Origin: Fibrobacterota bacterium
Lineage (GTDB): Bacteria; Fibrobacterota; Fibrobacteria; UBA11236
Assembly: GCA_019509785.1 (NCBI GenBank)
Contig: JAEKLQ010000033.1
Coordinates: 1 to 64,000 of the forward strand
Length of the DNA stretch: 64,000 bases
Reading direction: 5' to 3'
Positions 43,325-54,348 of this stretch are shown here, one piece after another. The position numbers and the translations under genes were made by a program. Each line of letters starts with the position of its first letter. Position 1 is the first letter of the stretch. The notes beneath the pieces are model-generated. The model saw only the letters and a list, made by a program, of their open reading frames with translations. It had not been told where the DNA came from and did no database searches.

Positions 43325-44258
43325 CCGCCCCTTCCCAGGGTCCTCTCCCCTCCTCGCCTCCCGGAGCCGGCCGCACCGCCAAGCCCGCCAGGGCCGGGAC
43401 GAATTGGCCCAGGCAGGTTTGCAGAAAGGCCGCCGCCACCGCCGCTTCCGCTCCCACGCCTTCCCGCGCCAGCAGCAGCATGGCCAAGCCCTCGCGCACT
43501 CCCAGTCCCGCGAAGGTGACCTGGAAGGAATTGGCCAAGGTCACCATCGCCATGATCCCGGCCAATCGCCAGGGAGCCGGGGCGGCCGGGACCAGAAAGG
43601 CCATCAAGAGGGCCATTTGCACCCAATCGAAAGCGAAGGCCGCGAAGGAAACCGCCCAAGCCCGGCGCCAGTCCCGCCCCGCGACCGTCTCGCCCGCCGC
43701 CAAGCCCTGCGCCACCGCGTCCCGCGCGCCCCGCAGCCGGGGTAACCGGGAAGCGACCCTGCCCGCCAGGCGCAACCAGGCCCGCACCGGCGAAAACAAT
43801 GCCGCCGCCACCGCCCCGAACGCGAGACCCAAGGCCCCGAAATGCAGCGCCCAGCCCAGGCAAGCCCAAACCAGCACCGCCAGGAAATCGAGCCAATTGT
43901 CGATCAGTACCAGGCCGGGAACCCGCCAGCCGCGGGCCTCCGCTTGGGGCAGATAGAATCCCCGCGACAACTCCCCAAGGCGCCCAGGCGTGATCAGGCC
44001 CAAGGACAGGGCCCCCGCATAGCTCCGCAACGCCTGCCCATAGGTGATATCCGGTAGCAGGCCGCGAGCGAGCAGCCGCCATTTGAGCCCGCGCAGGGCC
44101 AACGCCGGCGCCGTGCATAGTCCGGCCAGCGCGAAGAAACCCCAACGCGGATGCAGCGCGGCGAGATCGATACGCGGGCGCGACCGCAGATACCAGAAAA
44201 TGAATCCGAAGGTAAGGAGGGTCAGGAGCAGGCGGGCCCAGGCCCTGGGCCGGGCCAC
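43320..44258 (-). CDS. LPG-synthase TM / UPF0104 family membrane protein
   Basis: 312 residues with seven or eight hydrophobic helices. Family signatures are LRGLKWRLLARGL, the first-half motif ALSLGLITPGRLGELSRG and GLGVREGLAMLLL near the end. This family includes the flippase-like part of lysyl-phosphatidylglycerol synthase and many proteins in glycan or glycolipid clusters. GTG start four bases after the leuB stop, so it rides on the leuB transcript. Confidence 0.82.
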   Translation of the reverse strand: MARPRAWARLLLTLLTFGFIFWYLRSRPRIDLAALHPRWGFFALAGLCTAPALALRGLKWRLLARGLLPDITYGQALRSYAGALSLGLITPGRLGELSRGFYLPQAEARGWRVPGLVLIDNWLDFLAVLVWACLGWALHFGALGLAFGAVAAALFSPVRAWLRLAGRVASRLPRLRGARDAVAQGLAAGETVAGRDWRRAWAVSFAAFAFDWVQMALLMAFLVPAAPAPWRLAGIMAMVTLANSFQVTFAGLGVREGLAMLLLAREGVGAEAAVAAAFLQTCLGQFVPALAGLAVRPAPGGEEGRGPWEGAV

Positions 44259-44262
44259 GCGA

Positions 44263-45459
<1,197 letters not shown>

Positions 45460-45575
45460 TTAGTCGCGTAGGGCCCTGCGGTGGCTTCCGCTACCCCCGC
45501 TGCGGGGGCTCCGCCCCGCAACGCCCCGGCGTGCCATAACCCATTGCATTAACGGAAAGCGGGCGGCCGCGGGCT

Positions 45576-46856
45576 TCATTCCGCGAAAACGATTTCCCCG
45601 GCCCGCTCCATCCTCGCCTTGCCGTTGGCATCCCGCTCCGAGAGATAAAGGACGGTTTGTTCTACCGTCGATTCGAATTTGGCGATGAAGTCCAGGAATC
45701 CATCCCGATTGAGATCGCCGCAATACAAGATGGCCGGGGGATTTTGTTCGTTGGCGAACTCGGTTCTCGAGGAGGCCTGCGCATCCTGGCCTCGCCGGAA
45801 TATCCAATGCCATAGCTGCGGATTGGCCGAGTCCCGCAGCAGGGGGTAGGCGACGGTATCTTTTCCCAGGTAATAGGCGTTCAAAGCCGAATCAAACTTC
45901 GCGCGCGGGATCTTCCCTGGATTGATCCCGGGCAGGTCCCTGAACGCCAGGCCGCCGCAGGTATCCGCTTTCGGCCTGTTCAGGATCAGTTCATAGCTTA
46001 CCGATAGATCGCTTTCCGAGGCCGATTCGAACGCATCGCCCTCGGATTTCAGGAAGAACAGGTACCGCTGTCTCACGCGATCCGCGCAGTAATCAAGGAC
46101 GTTCCAGATTCCGGATTTCACGCGATGCCCGGGCAGGTAAGAGACAGGAGGCCCTTCGGAAACGGGGAAGATCTTGCCGGAATCGATGTCCGCGTAATGA
46201 TTGTCGAGAGCGTAGATATCGAACGAGTCGATGGGGATGCTGCCGAAATCTTTCCGGGTCCGGATCACGGTCCGGGTTTTCGGCGTAGGCCTTTGATTGT
46301 CATGGATGTCCCGGCTTACCATACCATCCTTGTGCAGAATCCAGGATTTCAGGGAGTCGGCATAGCGGAAGGTGGTTATCCTTTTCCAATCCATCGTCGT
46401 TGTCGATCCGGATTGCTCCAAGGAAAAGAATCCTTGCTTGATGACCGTTCCCGAATAGGGGTCTAGCAACCCCGTGCCGCAAGCTCCGCACAGCACGGCG
46501 CTCCGGTTCACGAAGGCCTGCGCATAAAGCCCCCCGCCCGCTCCCAATAAACCCGCGATGGGACGGGGCTCGACCGAGTCCGCATCCGCGCTTTCCGGGC
46601 CGGCCTTCTTCGTGAAGACGAGGATCAGATCGGAAAGGGAATCCCGGTTCAAATCGCCGCGGATGGAATCCTTCAATACGAAGCCTTGGCGGGAAAAGAC
46701 CTCGACAAAGGCTTCCACCCTAGCCGGACCTAGCGGCGAAGGCGGATGCCCATCGGCCCCGGCCTCCCCTTTCGAGAAGGAAATGAAAACGGCAATCGCC
46801 AACCCGGTGATCCGGGCATTGCCCGCGGATAATACCCGGGGAAAGGGTCGGAACAT
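45576..46856 (-). CDS. Secreted protein with two DLNRD-type loops, unknown function
   Basis: About 426 residues. A hydrophobic N-terminal segment (ARITGLAIAVFISF) suggests export. Two acidic loops, IRGDLNRDSLSDLILVF near residue 70 and YCGDLNRDGFLDFIAKF near 390, look like FG-GAP/EF-hand-type calcium loops used in integrin-like repeats. A TTG two codons upstream (46862) has the better ribosome spacing and may be the real start. Function unknown. It diverges from the DUF4412-like gene. Confidence 0.65.
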   Translation of the reverse strand: MFRPFPRVLSAGNARITGLAIAVFISFSKGEAGADGHPPSPLGPARVEAFVEVFSRQGFVLKDSIRGDLNRDSLSDLILVFTKKAGPESADADSVEPRPIAGLLGAGGGLYAQAFVNRSAVLCGACGTGLLDPYSGTVIKQGFFSLEQSGSTTTMDWKRITTFRYADSLKSWILHKDGMVSRDIHDNQRPTPKTRTVIRTRKDFGSIPIDSFDIYALDNHYADIDSGKIFPVSEGPPVSYLPGHRVKSGIWNVLDYCADRVRQRYLFFLKSEGDAFESASESDLSVSYELILNRPKADTCGGLAFRDLPGINPGKIPRAKFDSALNAYYLGKDTVAYPLLRDSANPQLWHWIFRRGQDAQASSRTEFANEQNPPAILYCGDLNRDGFLDFIAKFESTVEQTVLYLSERDANGKARMERAGEIVFAE

Positions 46857-46969
46857 TCGCAAAGCTGTCCTTCCGAAAACGCAGCGTGAAAACGTACATT
46901 ACTTTTCCGCCCGTTATATGGCCGGCTGAGACCAGCCAAACCGAACGCATCGCTCCCTGGAGGACCCAC

Positions 46970-47761
46970 ATGAAACGGTCAACGCCCCTCGCTTCCGGCA
47001 CCCTCTTCTGCGCCCTCATGATCTGCGCCGCCCATGCCGGCGTCACCATCACCCAGCTCATGAAGCAACTCGATGGCGACAAGCCGCCCATGACCAACCT
47101 GATCCACCTCGAAGGCGACAAGGCCCGCATCGACATGGGCCAGAACCCCTCCAACTACGTGGTCTACCGCGGCGACAAGAACGCGTTCTGGATGATCGAT
47201 ACCCAGAAAAAAACCTGCACCGTCATGACCGAGAAGGATCTCGAAGCCATGCACGCGAAGAAGGACGCCATCATGGCGAAGTTGCGGGAGCAAATGAAAA
47301 GCCTGCCTCCGGAACGGCAGAAGATGATGGAAGAGATGATGGCGAAGATGGCGTCGGGCGGCGCCCAGGCTCCGCGGATCACCTATCGGAAAATCGGCGA
47401 TGGCGGCAAGGTGGAGGGTTGGTCCACGGAGAAATACGAAGGCTACCGGGACAGCGCCAAGGTTTCGGAGCTATGGACGGCGGCGCCCAAAAGCATCGGC
47501 TTGCAGGAAGCGGATGTGAAAGTCGTCACGGACATGGCGAAGTTTTTCCAGAAGTTCGCCAAGGGCATGCCGGATCTGATCGGCAACAAGGAAAATGGCC
47601 TGGAGGGCGTGCCCGTGAAGTCCATCGGCTATAAGGACGGCAAGCCTACATGGGAAAGCGACCTGAAGAGCGTGAAGAAGGAAAGCCTGGACGCCTCCCT
47701 GTTCGAGATGCCCGCGGGCTTCACCGAAAACAAAATGGAGAAGATGGGGAAGCCGGAGTAA
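46970..47761 (+). CDS. Periplasmic DUF4412-like protein
   Basis: 263 residues. A signal peptide ending AAHA-G is followed by a beta-rich first half (IHLEGDKARIDMG, YRGDKNAFWMIDTQKKT), a Met/Lys/Glu-rich helix (about 90-125) and a second beta-rich half (GGKVEGWSTEKYEGYRD). This resembles DUF4412, a LolA/outer-membrane-lipoprotein-sorting-like fold, but no function is assigned. GGAGG precedes the ATG at 46970; an in-frame ATG at 46886 is unlikely. Tail-to-tail with the isochorismatase-like gene. Confidence 0.75.
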   Translation: MKRSTPLASGTLFCALMICAAHAGVTITQLMKQLDGDKPPMTNLIHLEGDKARIDMGQNPSNYVVYRGDKNAFWMIDTQKKTCTVMTEKDLEAMHAKKDAIMAKLREQMKSLPPERQKMMEEMMAKMASGGAQAPRITYRKIGDGGKVEGWSTEKYEGYRDSAKVSELWTAAPKSIGLQEADVKVVTDMAKFFQKFAKGMPDLIGNKENGLEGVPVKSIGYKDGKPTWESDLKSVKKESLDASLFEMPAGFTENKMEKMGKPE

Positions 47762-47771
47762 CGGGCCGGGC

Positions 47772-48332
47772 CTATTTGATCAAGGCCTGCAATTCCTTGA
47801 ACTCAGGAGTACCGGCCTCCCGCAACCACTCGAAAACCGCCATCTCGGTGCTGATCCGCTCCACCCCATGCCGGGACATCCGCTCCAGGGCCGCCTGCCT
47901 GTCCGCGGCCTTACGCGACGATACCGCATCCTCCACCACGTAGACGGAATAGCCGGAAGCGGCGAGCTCCAGGGCCGTTTGCAGCACGCATACGTGGGCC
48001 TCGATCCCGGCCACAACCACTTGCTTGCGGCGGGTCGAATCCATGGCTTCCCGGAAAGGTTCGCAAGCCGCGGAACTGAAGCACATCTTCGCAAGGTAAG
48101 CCTGCGAGTCCGGTAGCCAGCGTTTGATTTCAGGAACGGTGGGACCCAAAGCCTTGGGATATTGCTCGGTGGCCAGCACCGGCACCCCCAAACGCAAAGC
48201 CGCCCGGGCCAGGATCTCGATCCGCCGGATCACGTCGTCGAGCCCGGAAATGCTCGGGCGGAATTTTTCCTGAATATCGATCAAGGCCAGTACGGAATCG
48301 CCGGATCGCAAAAGGGAATCGGGGTTTCTCAT
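47772..48332 (-). CDS. Isochorismatase-like cysteine hydrolase
   Basis: 186 residues. The catalytic triad of the family is visible: Asp19 (LIDIQEKF), Lys82 (LAKMCFSS) and Cys115 (GIEAHVCV), with the preceding cis-peptide region VVVAGIEAH. Members hydrolyse isochorismate, nicotinamide or other small amides. The lack of neighbouring siderophore genes argues against isochorismate. GGAGG is well placed before the ATG at 48332. Confidence 0.85.
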   Translation of the reverse strand: MRNPDSLLRSGDSVLALIDIQEKFRPSISGLDDVIRRIEILARAALRLGVPVLATEQYPKALGPTVPEIKRWLPDSQAYLAKMCFSSAACEPFREAMDSTRRKQVVVAGIEAHVCVLQTALELAASGYSVYVVEDAVSSRKAADRQAALERMSRHGVERISTEMAVFEWLREAGTPEFKELQALIK

Positions 48333-48352
48333 AGGGAGGCCTCCAGGGGAGC

Positions 48353-48389
48353 AAAATAGAAAGGCCCGCCGGATCGCGCCGGCGGGCCT
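48353..48389 (-). terminator. Intrinsic terminator downstream of ilvC
   Basis: An 11-bp stem AGGCCCGCCGG/CCGGCGGGCCT with a six-base loop, followed on the minus strand by TTTCTATTTT. It ends the ilvC transcript about 100 bases past its stop. Confidence 0.85.
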
Positions 48390-48400
48390 GGAACCGAGGG

Positions 48401-48485
48401 CCGCCGGCGTTGCCGCCGGGCCGTTTTTCAAACCCCGGAAGTCCTTTCGGACTTCGGGACGTTTCCCGGAACCTCGGGAAGGTTT
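48401..48485 (-). other. Stack of hairpins in the ilvC 3' untranslated region
   Basis: Between the ilvC stop and its terminator the minus strand can fold into successive stems: AGGTTT/AAACCT, TTCCCG/CGGGAA and CCCGAAGTCC/GGACTTCCGGG with a GAAA loop. GGTTTGAAAA occurs at both ends of this stretch. It could protect the mRNA or be the start of a 3'-derived RNA. Confidence 0.35.
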
Positions 48486-49490
48486 TCAAACCTCTTTGGA
48501 CTCGATCCACTTCATGTTCTTGCGCAGCTTGCGGCCCACCACTTCGAGCGGATGCTGCTTTTCCTTGGCTTCCCAGGCGCGGAAATTCTTTCCGCCGCTT
48601 TGCAGTTCGGTCAAGAAGGTCTTGGCGAACTTGCCGTTCTGGATTTCCTTCAGGACCTTCTTCATCTCCACCTTGGTCTTGGCGGTGATGATGCGCGGGC
48701 CGGTGACCATGTCGCCGAACTCGGCGGTGTTCGATACCGAGTAACGCATATAACTGAGGCCGCCCTGGTAGAACAAGTCCACGATCAGCTTCACTTCGTG
48801 CATGCACTCGAAATAAGCCAACTCCTCCGGATAACCCGCCTCGATCAAAGTCTCGAAGCCGGCCTTGACCAGCGCCGACAGGCCGCCGCACAAAACGCTC
48901 TGCTCGCCGAACAAATCGGTCTCGGTCTCGTCCTTGAAAGTGGTCTCGATGGCGCCGGCCTTGAGGCCGCCCACGCCGCGGGCATGGGCCAGGGCGATTT
49001 GCCGGGCGGTGCCGGTGGCATCCTGCTGGATGGCGATGAGGCAAGGCACACCGCCGCCCTTGGTGAACTCGCTGCGGACCAGATGGCCCGGGCCCTTGGG
49101 CGCGATCATGATCACGTTCACGTCCTTCGGGGGCTTGATGATGCCGAAGTGGATGTTGAAGCCATGGGACCAAACCAGAGTCTTGCCGGGCTTCAGGTTG
49201 GGCAGGATGTCGGCTTCGTACACCGCCTTCTGCACTTCGTCCGGCAGCAGGATCTGGATGATATCGGCCTGGGCGGCGGCCTCGGCGGCGGACACGGGCT
49301 TGAAGCCATGCTTGACGGCGAGCTTGTAATTGGGCGAACCCTTGCGCTGGCCGATGATGACCTTGACCCCGCTATCGCGCAGGTTCTGGGCCTGGGCATG
49401 TCCCTGGCTGCCGTAGCCGATCACGGCCACGGTCTTGCCCTTGAGGGGCGCCATCGACCCGTCCTTCATGGTGTACACTTTCAACGCCAT
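48486..49490 (-). CDS. ilvC: Ketol-acid reductoisomerase
   Basis: 334 residues, the short class I type. NADPH- and Mg-dependent isomerisation and reduction of acetolactate and acetohydroxybutyrate in valine and isoleucine synthesis. [10 protein letters not shown] (25-34) binds [37 protein letters not shown] and [12 protein letters not shown] carry catalytic and metal residues. AAAGGA precedes the ATG at 49490. No leader peptide or attenuator like that of cimA is seen upstream. Confidence 0.96.
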   Translation of the reverse strand: MALKVYTMKDGSMAPLKGKTVAVIGYGSQGHAQAQNLRDSGVKVIIGQRKGSPNYKLAVKHGFKPVSAAEAAAQADIIQILLPDEVQKAVYEADILPNLKPGKTLVWSHGFNIHFGIIKPPKDVNVIMIAPKGPGHLVRSEFTKGGGVPCLIAIQQDATGTARQIALAHARGVGGLKAGAIETTFKDETETDLFGEQSVLCGGLSALVKAGFETLIEAGYPEELAYFECMHEVKLIVDLFYQGGLSYMRYSVSNTAEFGDMVTGPRIITAKTKVEMKKVLKEIQNGKFAKTFLTELQSGGKNFRAWEAKEKQHPLEVVGRKLRKNMKWIESKEV

Positions 49491-49687
49491 CGCTTCGTCC
49501 TTTCCTGGCCCGACCCGAGATGGGGCGGCCCGTTTTCCCGTATCCTGAAAATCAGGGCGGGAATTTAGCAAAAAGGCGAAATTACCGGGAGGGACCCGAA
49601 CCGCGCCCAGGTAAATTGAGCTTAAGTTCATAATACACCGCCTCGGAACGGGCGGCGCCGGATCGCCGAATCAAGGAGATTGAGCCC

Positions 49688-50596
49688 ATGGGAAAAGACG
49701 CGACGCTTCGTGCCTGCCTGGCTGCCATCGCCTTTAGCGCGGCCTGGACTCCTCCCGCAAGGGCCTGTTGCGAAGGCCCGGACGGCCATTCCCTGGTCGG
49801 CTTCGGGCCGCGGGGCGAAGCCGTGGTTCAGGAAGGCTTGCTGGACCTGATGGTGGAAAGGACGTCGAACGCCGGTCCGGCCGGCGCTTCCGCATCCCTC
49901 AAGGTCCTTTCCCGGCGCCCGGTGGATACCGCCATCTTCTTCAATGACGGCATCGAACCTCGCGACAGCGTGGTCGCGAGCGTTTCTTACGACGGCAGCG
50001 GCATCCCCGATTCTTTTATCGATAGCACCTCGGGCGTCAGGCTGACCGCCGGCGATACGCTGCGGAATAGGATCGTTTTGCGGGTCACGATGAAAGGGCA
50101 CCCCGCTGTCTGGATGTACCGCCCGGAATGCCGTATCCTGTCCACGGACCCCGCCCCCTTCCCCATCGCAGATGCCTTGTCTTCTCTCGGTCGCTACCTG
50201 GATACGGCTTGGGCGATCAACGGACAACCCAGGGGAATCGTGAAGGCGAAGCTGGGACCGGTCTTCACTACATCCATCGGTGGACCGGACGTTTCCTATA
50301 CGGCGATGCCGACCGCCGATGCCTGGATCATCCGGTATACGTCGGGCAGCGGGGATTGCCCGGCAGGCTGCATAAACCACCAGAATACCTACTATCAGGT
50401 GACCCCCCTGGGAACCGTCTCGCTGACGAACGCGGACGCTCTCTTCGGCGGCGGCTGTACCCCTTTGTCCACCGTCGGTGCCCGTCCCCGCAAGTCCGTC
50501 TTAGGCCCGACATCCCGCTTCACTCCCGAGGGCCGGAAAATCCGGCGTTCTTCCCCGCCGCGCTCGGCGGCCTGGATCGAAGCGCCGCGGCCATAG
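49688..50596 (+). CDS. Secreted protein, unknown function
   Basis: 302 residues. A signal peptide (RACLAAIAFSAAWTPPARA) is followed immediately by a Cys pair (CCEG), and two more Cys occur in SGDCPAGCINH, so the folded form probably has disulfides. The body is beta-rich. AAGGAG lies at the right distance before the ATG. No family is recognised. Downstream it converges on the DCC gene. Confidence 0.65.
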   Translation: MGKDATLRACLAAIAFSAAWTPPARACCEGPDGHSLVGFGPRGEAVVQEGLLDLMVERTSNAGPAGASASLKVLSRRPVDTAIFFNDGIEPRDSVVASVSYDGSGIPDSFIDSTSGVRLTAGDTLRNRIVLRVTMKGHPAVWMYRPECRILSTDPAPFPIADALSSLGRYLDTAWAINGQPRGIVKAKLGPVFTTSIGGPDVSYTAMPTADAWIIRYTSGSGDCPAGCINHQNTYYQVTPLGTVSLTNADALFGGGCTPLSTVGARPRKSVLGPTSRFTPEGRKIRRSSPPRSAAWIEAPRP

Positions 50597-50610
50597 TCCG
50601 CTGAACTCGT

Positions 50611-51060
50611 TCAAGGCAGGAAACGCCCGCGCTCCGAAGGCTTCGGCATGCGGCAGGTCTCGCGCTTCCCGAACCAACGGTAGCGGTTGCGCGCGACGAA
50701 ATCATAAACGGTATCCCGGATGATACGCGGTATCCAAAGCAAAGGCACGGCCAGCCGCCATACGCCTCCTAAGCCCGCGATCACCCGTAGCGCCGCGTCC
50801 GACTTCCGGAACCAGCGCCCACGGTCCCAGAGCAAAAAGCTCCGCAGCGGATCGGAATCCCCCTGCGCGGGCGGGGGCCCGGGCGGCTGCGCTTCCATCG
50901 CCCGCATCGCCGTGGCCGTCTCGCCTTGCAAGGCCGCGATCCGGAATCGGCCCCGCCCATCGCGGGCCGCCACGAAATCGGCGAAACCGTTGCACAGGGC
51001 GCATACGCCATCGAAAAAAAGGATGGGATGTTCGTCGGGACCGATGCGCGGCTCGGGCAT
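50611..51060 (-). CDS. DCC family (DUF393) thiol-disulfide-like protein
   Basis: 149 residues. The family motif is present as ILFFDGVCALCNGFADF, a CxxC in a thioredoxin-like helix, and the C-terminal part ends with the usual aromatic/basic motif (IPRIIRDTVYDFVARNRYRWFG). The redox partner is unknown. I place the start at 51060, shortly before the motif, as in relatives; the frame is open to an ATG at 51147. Confidence 0.8.
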   Translation of the reverse strand: MPEPRIGPDEHPILFFDGVCALCNGFADFVAARDGRGRFRIAALQGETATAMRAMEAQPPGPPPAQGDSDPLRSFLLWDRGRWFRKSDAALRVIAGLGGVWRLAVPLLWIPRIIRDTVYDFVARNRYRWFGKRETCRMPKPSERGRFLP

Positions 51061-51191
51061 GTACCCAAGGTAGATCTTGTCCCTCCCCCCGGCACCCGCC
51101 CCATCGCGATCGCGATGTTGCAGGCGGCCATATTGACGTATGAACACTTTTATTGCTTCCTTTTTAGTCCCACGATCAAAGGATGTATAGA

Positions 51192-51776
51192 GTGAGGTTC
51201 GTAATACCCTTTCCGGCTCTTATCTGCGCTATCGCATTCACTTCCGCAAACGCCCAAACCGACTCGACGGACATGCGGAACCAGCGGAAGTGGGCCATCA
51301 GCGCCGAAATCGGGATGAACAGCCTGAGCAGCCTCGTGGGCCCGGTGGGGACCTATTATGCGATGCCGAGTTTGGCGATTGACCTCGGAGCCGGCCTCAG
51401 TTCCTCCGGGCTACGGCCCGGCCTGCGCGCGCGTTACCTGTTCACCCCCAAGGACAAGACCTCCTTCTACGGCGGGCTGGGATTGAAGTACGGTTTGGGA
51501 TCGGGCAACCAGGAAGTCAAGGTCCAGGATTCGGATACCAAGGCCGATTTGAAGCTGGAGACCAAACCGACCACCTTCCTGGATTTCATGCTCGGAGTGG
51601 AATTCCTCGCCAACAACGGGTTCCTGGTTATCTCCAATCTCGGCTATTCGCAATTGCTTTCCGATAAGCCATATGAAATCACCGAAGGCGTCGCCAGCGA
51701 TAAAGGCAAAAAGGTCCTAGACACCGTATTCGGCAGCGGTCTCATGCTTTCCGTATCCCTGGGAAAAGCTTTCTAA
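51192..51776 (+). CDS. Outer-membrane beta-barrel-like protein
   Basis: 194 residues from a GTG start with AAAGGA eight bases upstream; an ATG three codons earlier (51183) touches that ribosome site. A signal peptide ends at TSANAQ. The mature part alternates polar and hydrophobic residues in strand-length runs (LAIDLGAGLS, SFYGGLGLKYGLG, FLVISNLGYSQL) and ends in a terminal Phe, the pattern of 8-stranded outer-membrane barrels. Function unknown. Confidence 0.75.
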   Translation: MRFVIPFPALICAIAFTSANAQTDSTDMRNQRKWAISAEIGMNSLSSLVGPVGTYYAMPSLAIDLGAGLSSSGLRPGLRARYLFTPKDKTSFYGGLGLKYGLGSGNQEVKVQDSDTKADLKLETKPTTFLDFMLGVEFLANNGFLVISNLGYSQLLSDKPYEITEGVASDKGKKVLDTVFGSGLMLSVSLGKAF

Positions 51777-52093
51777 CCGACCACCCGGGTCATTCCTTTC
51801 TTTCCCTTTATTCCCTTTCGCCCAATGGGCGGAGTTGGTCCGCGAATCGCGGGCGGAGACGGGCTGGGCGGGGCGCGGGGAGGCGAATCGAGGCGGAGCG
51901 CGTCACGGGAATCGGTAACGGGCCGATAAAAGCGAAAGCCCGCGCTCTTCAAATGCGCGGGCGACCTGATTCCCGGGACACGCGTAGACCTCGCCCATAG
52001 GCCAGCCTCGTCTGAGCCTCCCCGCGCCCACGTACAGCCCGGGACCAACCCCGAGCTTCGCGGCCCAACCCCCCGATTTATATCTTGTTCCCC
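51777..52093. other. Intergenic region before ffh, no gene seen
   Basis: 317 bases. The first part is pyrimidine-rich, the middle strongly G-rich on the plus strand. A GC-rich inverted repeat GCCCGCGC/GCGCGGGC near 51940-51963 could form a stem. I find no convincing gene, and none of the conserved core of the 4.5S SRP RNA. Confidence 0.5.
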
Positions 52094-53442
<1,349 letters not shown>

Positions 53443-53446
<4 letters not shown>

Positions 53447-53880
53447 ACCTTAAAAACCTGGTACCTCCCCTCGTCGCCGCGGCCTTGATGGGTTGTATCC
53501 TCGGGGGGCCGGGCCAATCGGTGCGACAGTCTTCCGCGGATCCGGATCCTTCGGAGCCCCTGACCGTCGCGCCCACCGCTTCCATCCCCTATACGGTCGC
53601 GGGGGGATGGCTCGTCGAAAAGATTTCCGCCGACTCCGCCTTTACCTGCTATAAAGGTCCGGTCCGCATGGTGCGCGACACTTTTTCCGAACGCTTCGAT
53701 TCCCTGCGCATCGATTTGGCCGATAGTCTCCTCACCCTGACCCTGCCATCCCATCCTACCGGCCTGGGGGGAGGCTATGTCCAGCCAGACAAGGTCTTCC
53801 GCCTGGCCCGGTTCGGAAAGGGAACGGGCCTGGAAGGGCGCTGGCGCCAGCTTTCCATGCGCTTGGAATCACTGGACTAG
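53443..53880 (+). pseudogene. Lipoprotein, N-terminal part, ended by an in-frame TAG
   Basis: 145 residues. Signal MNLKNLVPPLVAAALMGC ends in the lipobox LMGC. The frame stops with TAG at 53878-53880, but the same frame stays open for another 440 bases with similar composition. The next ATG (53896) is only 15 bases downstream and lacks a signal peptide or ribosome site. This reads as one roughly 290-residue lipoprotein cut by a nonsense codon, a sequence error or a readthrough. The function of the family is unknown. Confidence 0.55.
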
Positions 53881-53895
53881 GATACGGATACGGCT

Positions 53896-54324
53896 ATGCG
53901 CGAGGTGCGCCGATTGGACAATGATTTCGGGGCCTGGTGGGCCTCCCAGGTGATCATCGAATGGGAAATCGCCGGCGGCGTGGTGAAGATCCGCTATTCC
54001 GCGCTTTGGTCCAAGCTGATTCGCGACGTTTGGAACCTCGCATCCCCGCGCGCCGCGGATATGCCCACGACTCCGGATTCAGCCCGCTATGATATCGAAT
54101 TGGAAACCGTGGATGCCAATAGCCTACGGTATCACGGGCTCCGCAACGGGGAATCCGTCACGCTAACCGTGCATGGGTTCGATACCACGAGCTTCTCCAG
54201 TTCCACGCCCGCCGTCCATCCCGACTATACCTATCCCGGCCCCAAGGTCCCCGACTGCAGCATGACGGACGCGCGGGATTGGTTCGACCAATTCCGGGAA
54301 GCCAACCGGCGGCCGGGGCCATAA
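53896..54324 (+). pseudogene. C-terminal part of the interrupted lipoprotein
   Basis: 142 residues in the same frame as the lipoprotein at 53443. It begins in mid-domain (REVRRLDNDFGAWWASQVI) and has beta-strand character (VIIEWEIAGGVVKIRY, IELETVDANSLRYHG). Without the upstream part it has no signal for export and no obvious start site, supporting a broken gene. Confidence 0.5.
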
Positions 54325-54348
54325 GCGCCCCGGCTCCTCGACTATCGA

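Noticed and set aside
49491-49631. N-terminal extension of ilvC, considered as a leader peptide
   Set aside because: It has no run of Ile, Val or Leu codons and no terminator follows; the ATG at 49490 has the ribosome site and gives the normal length.
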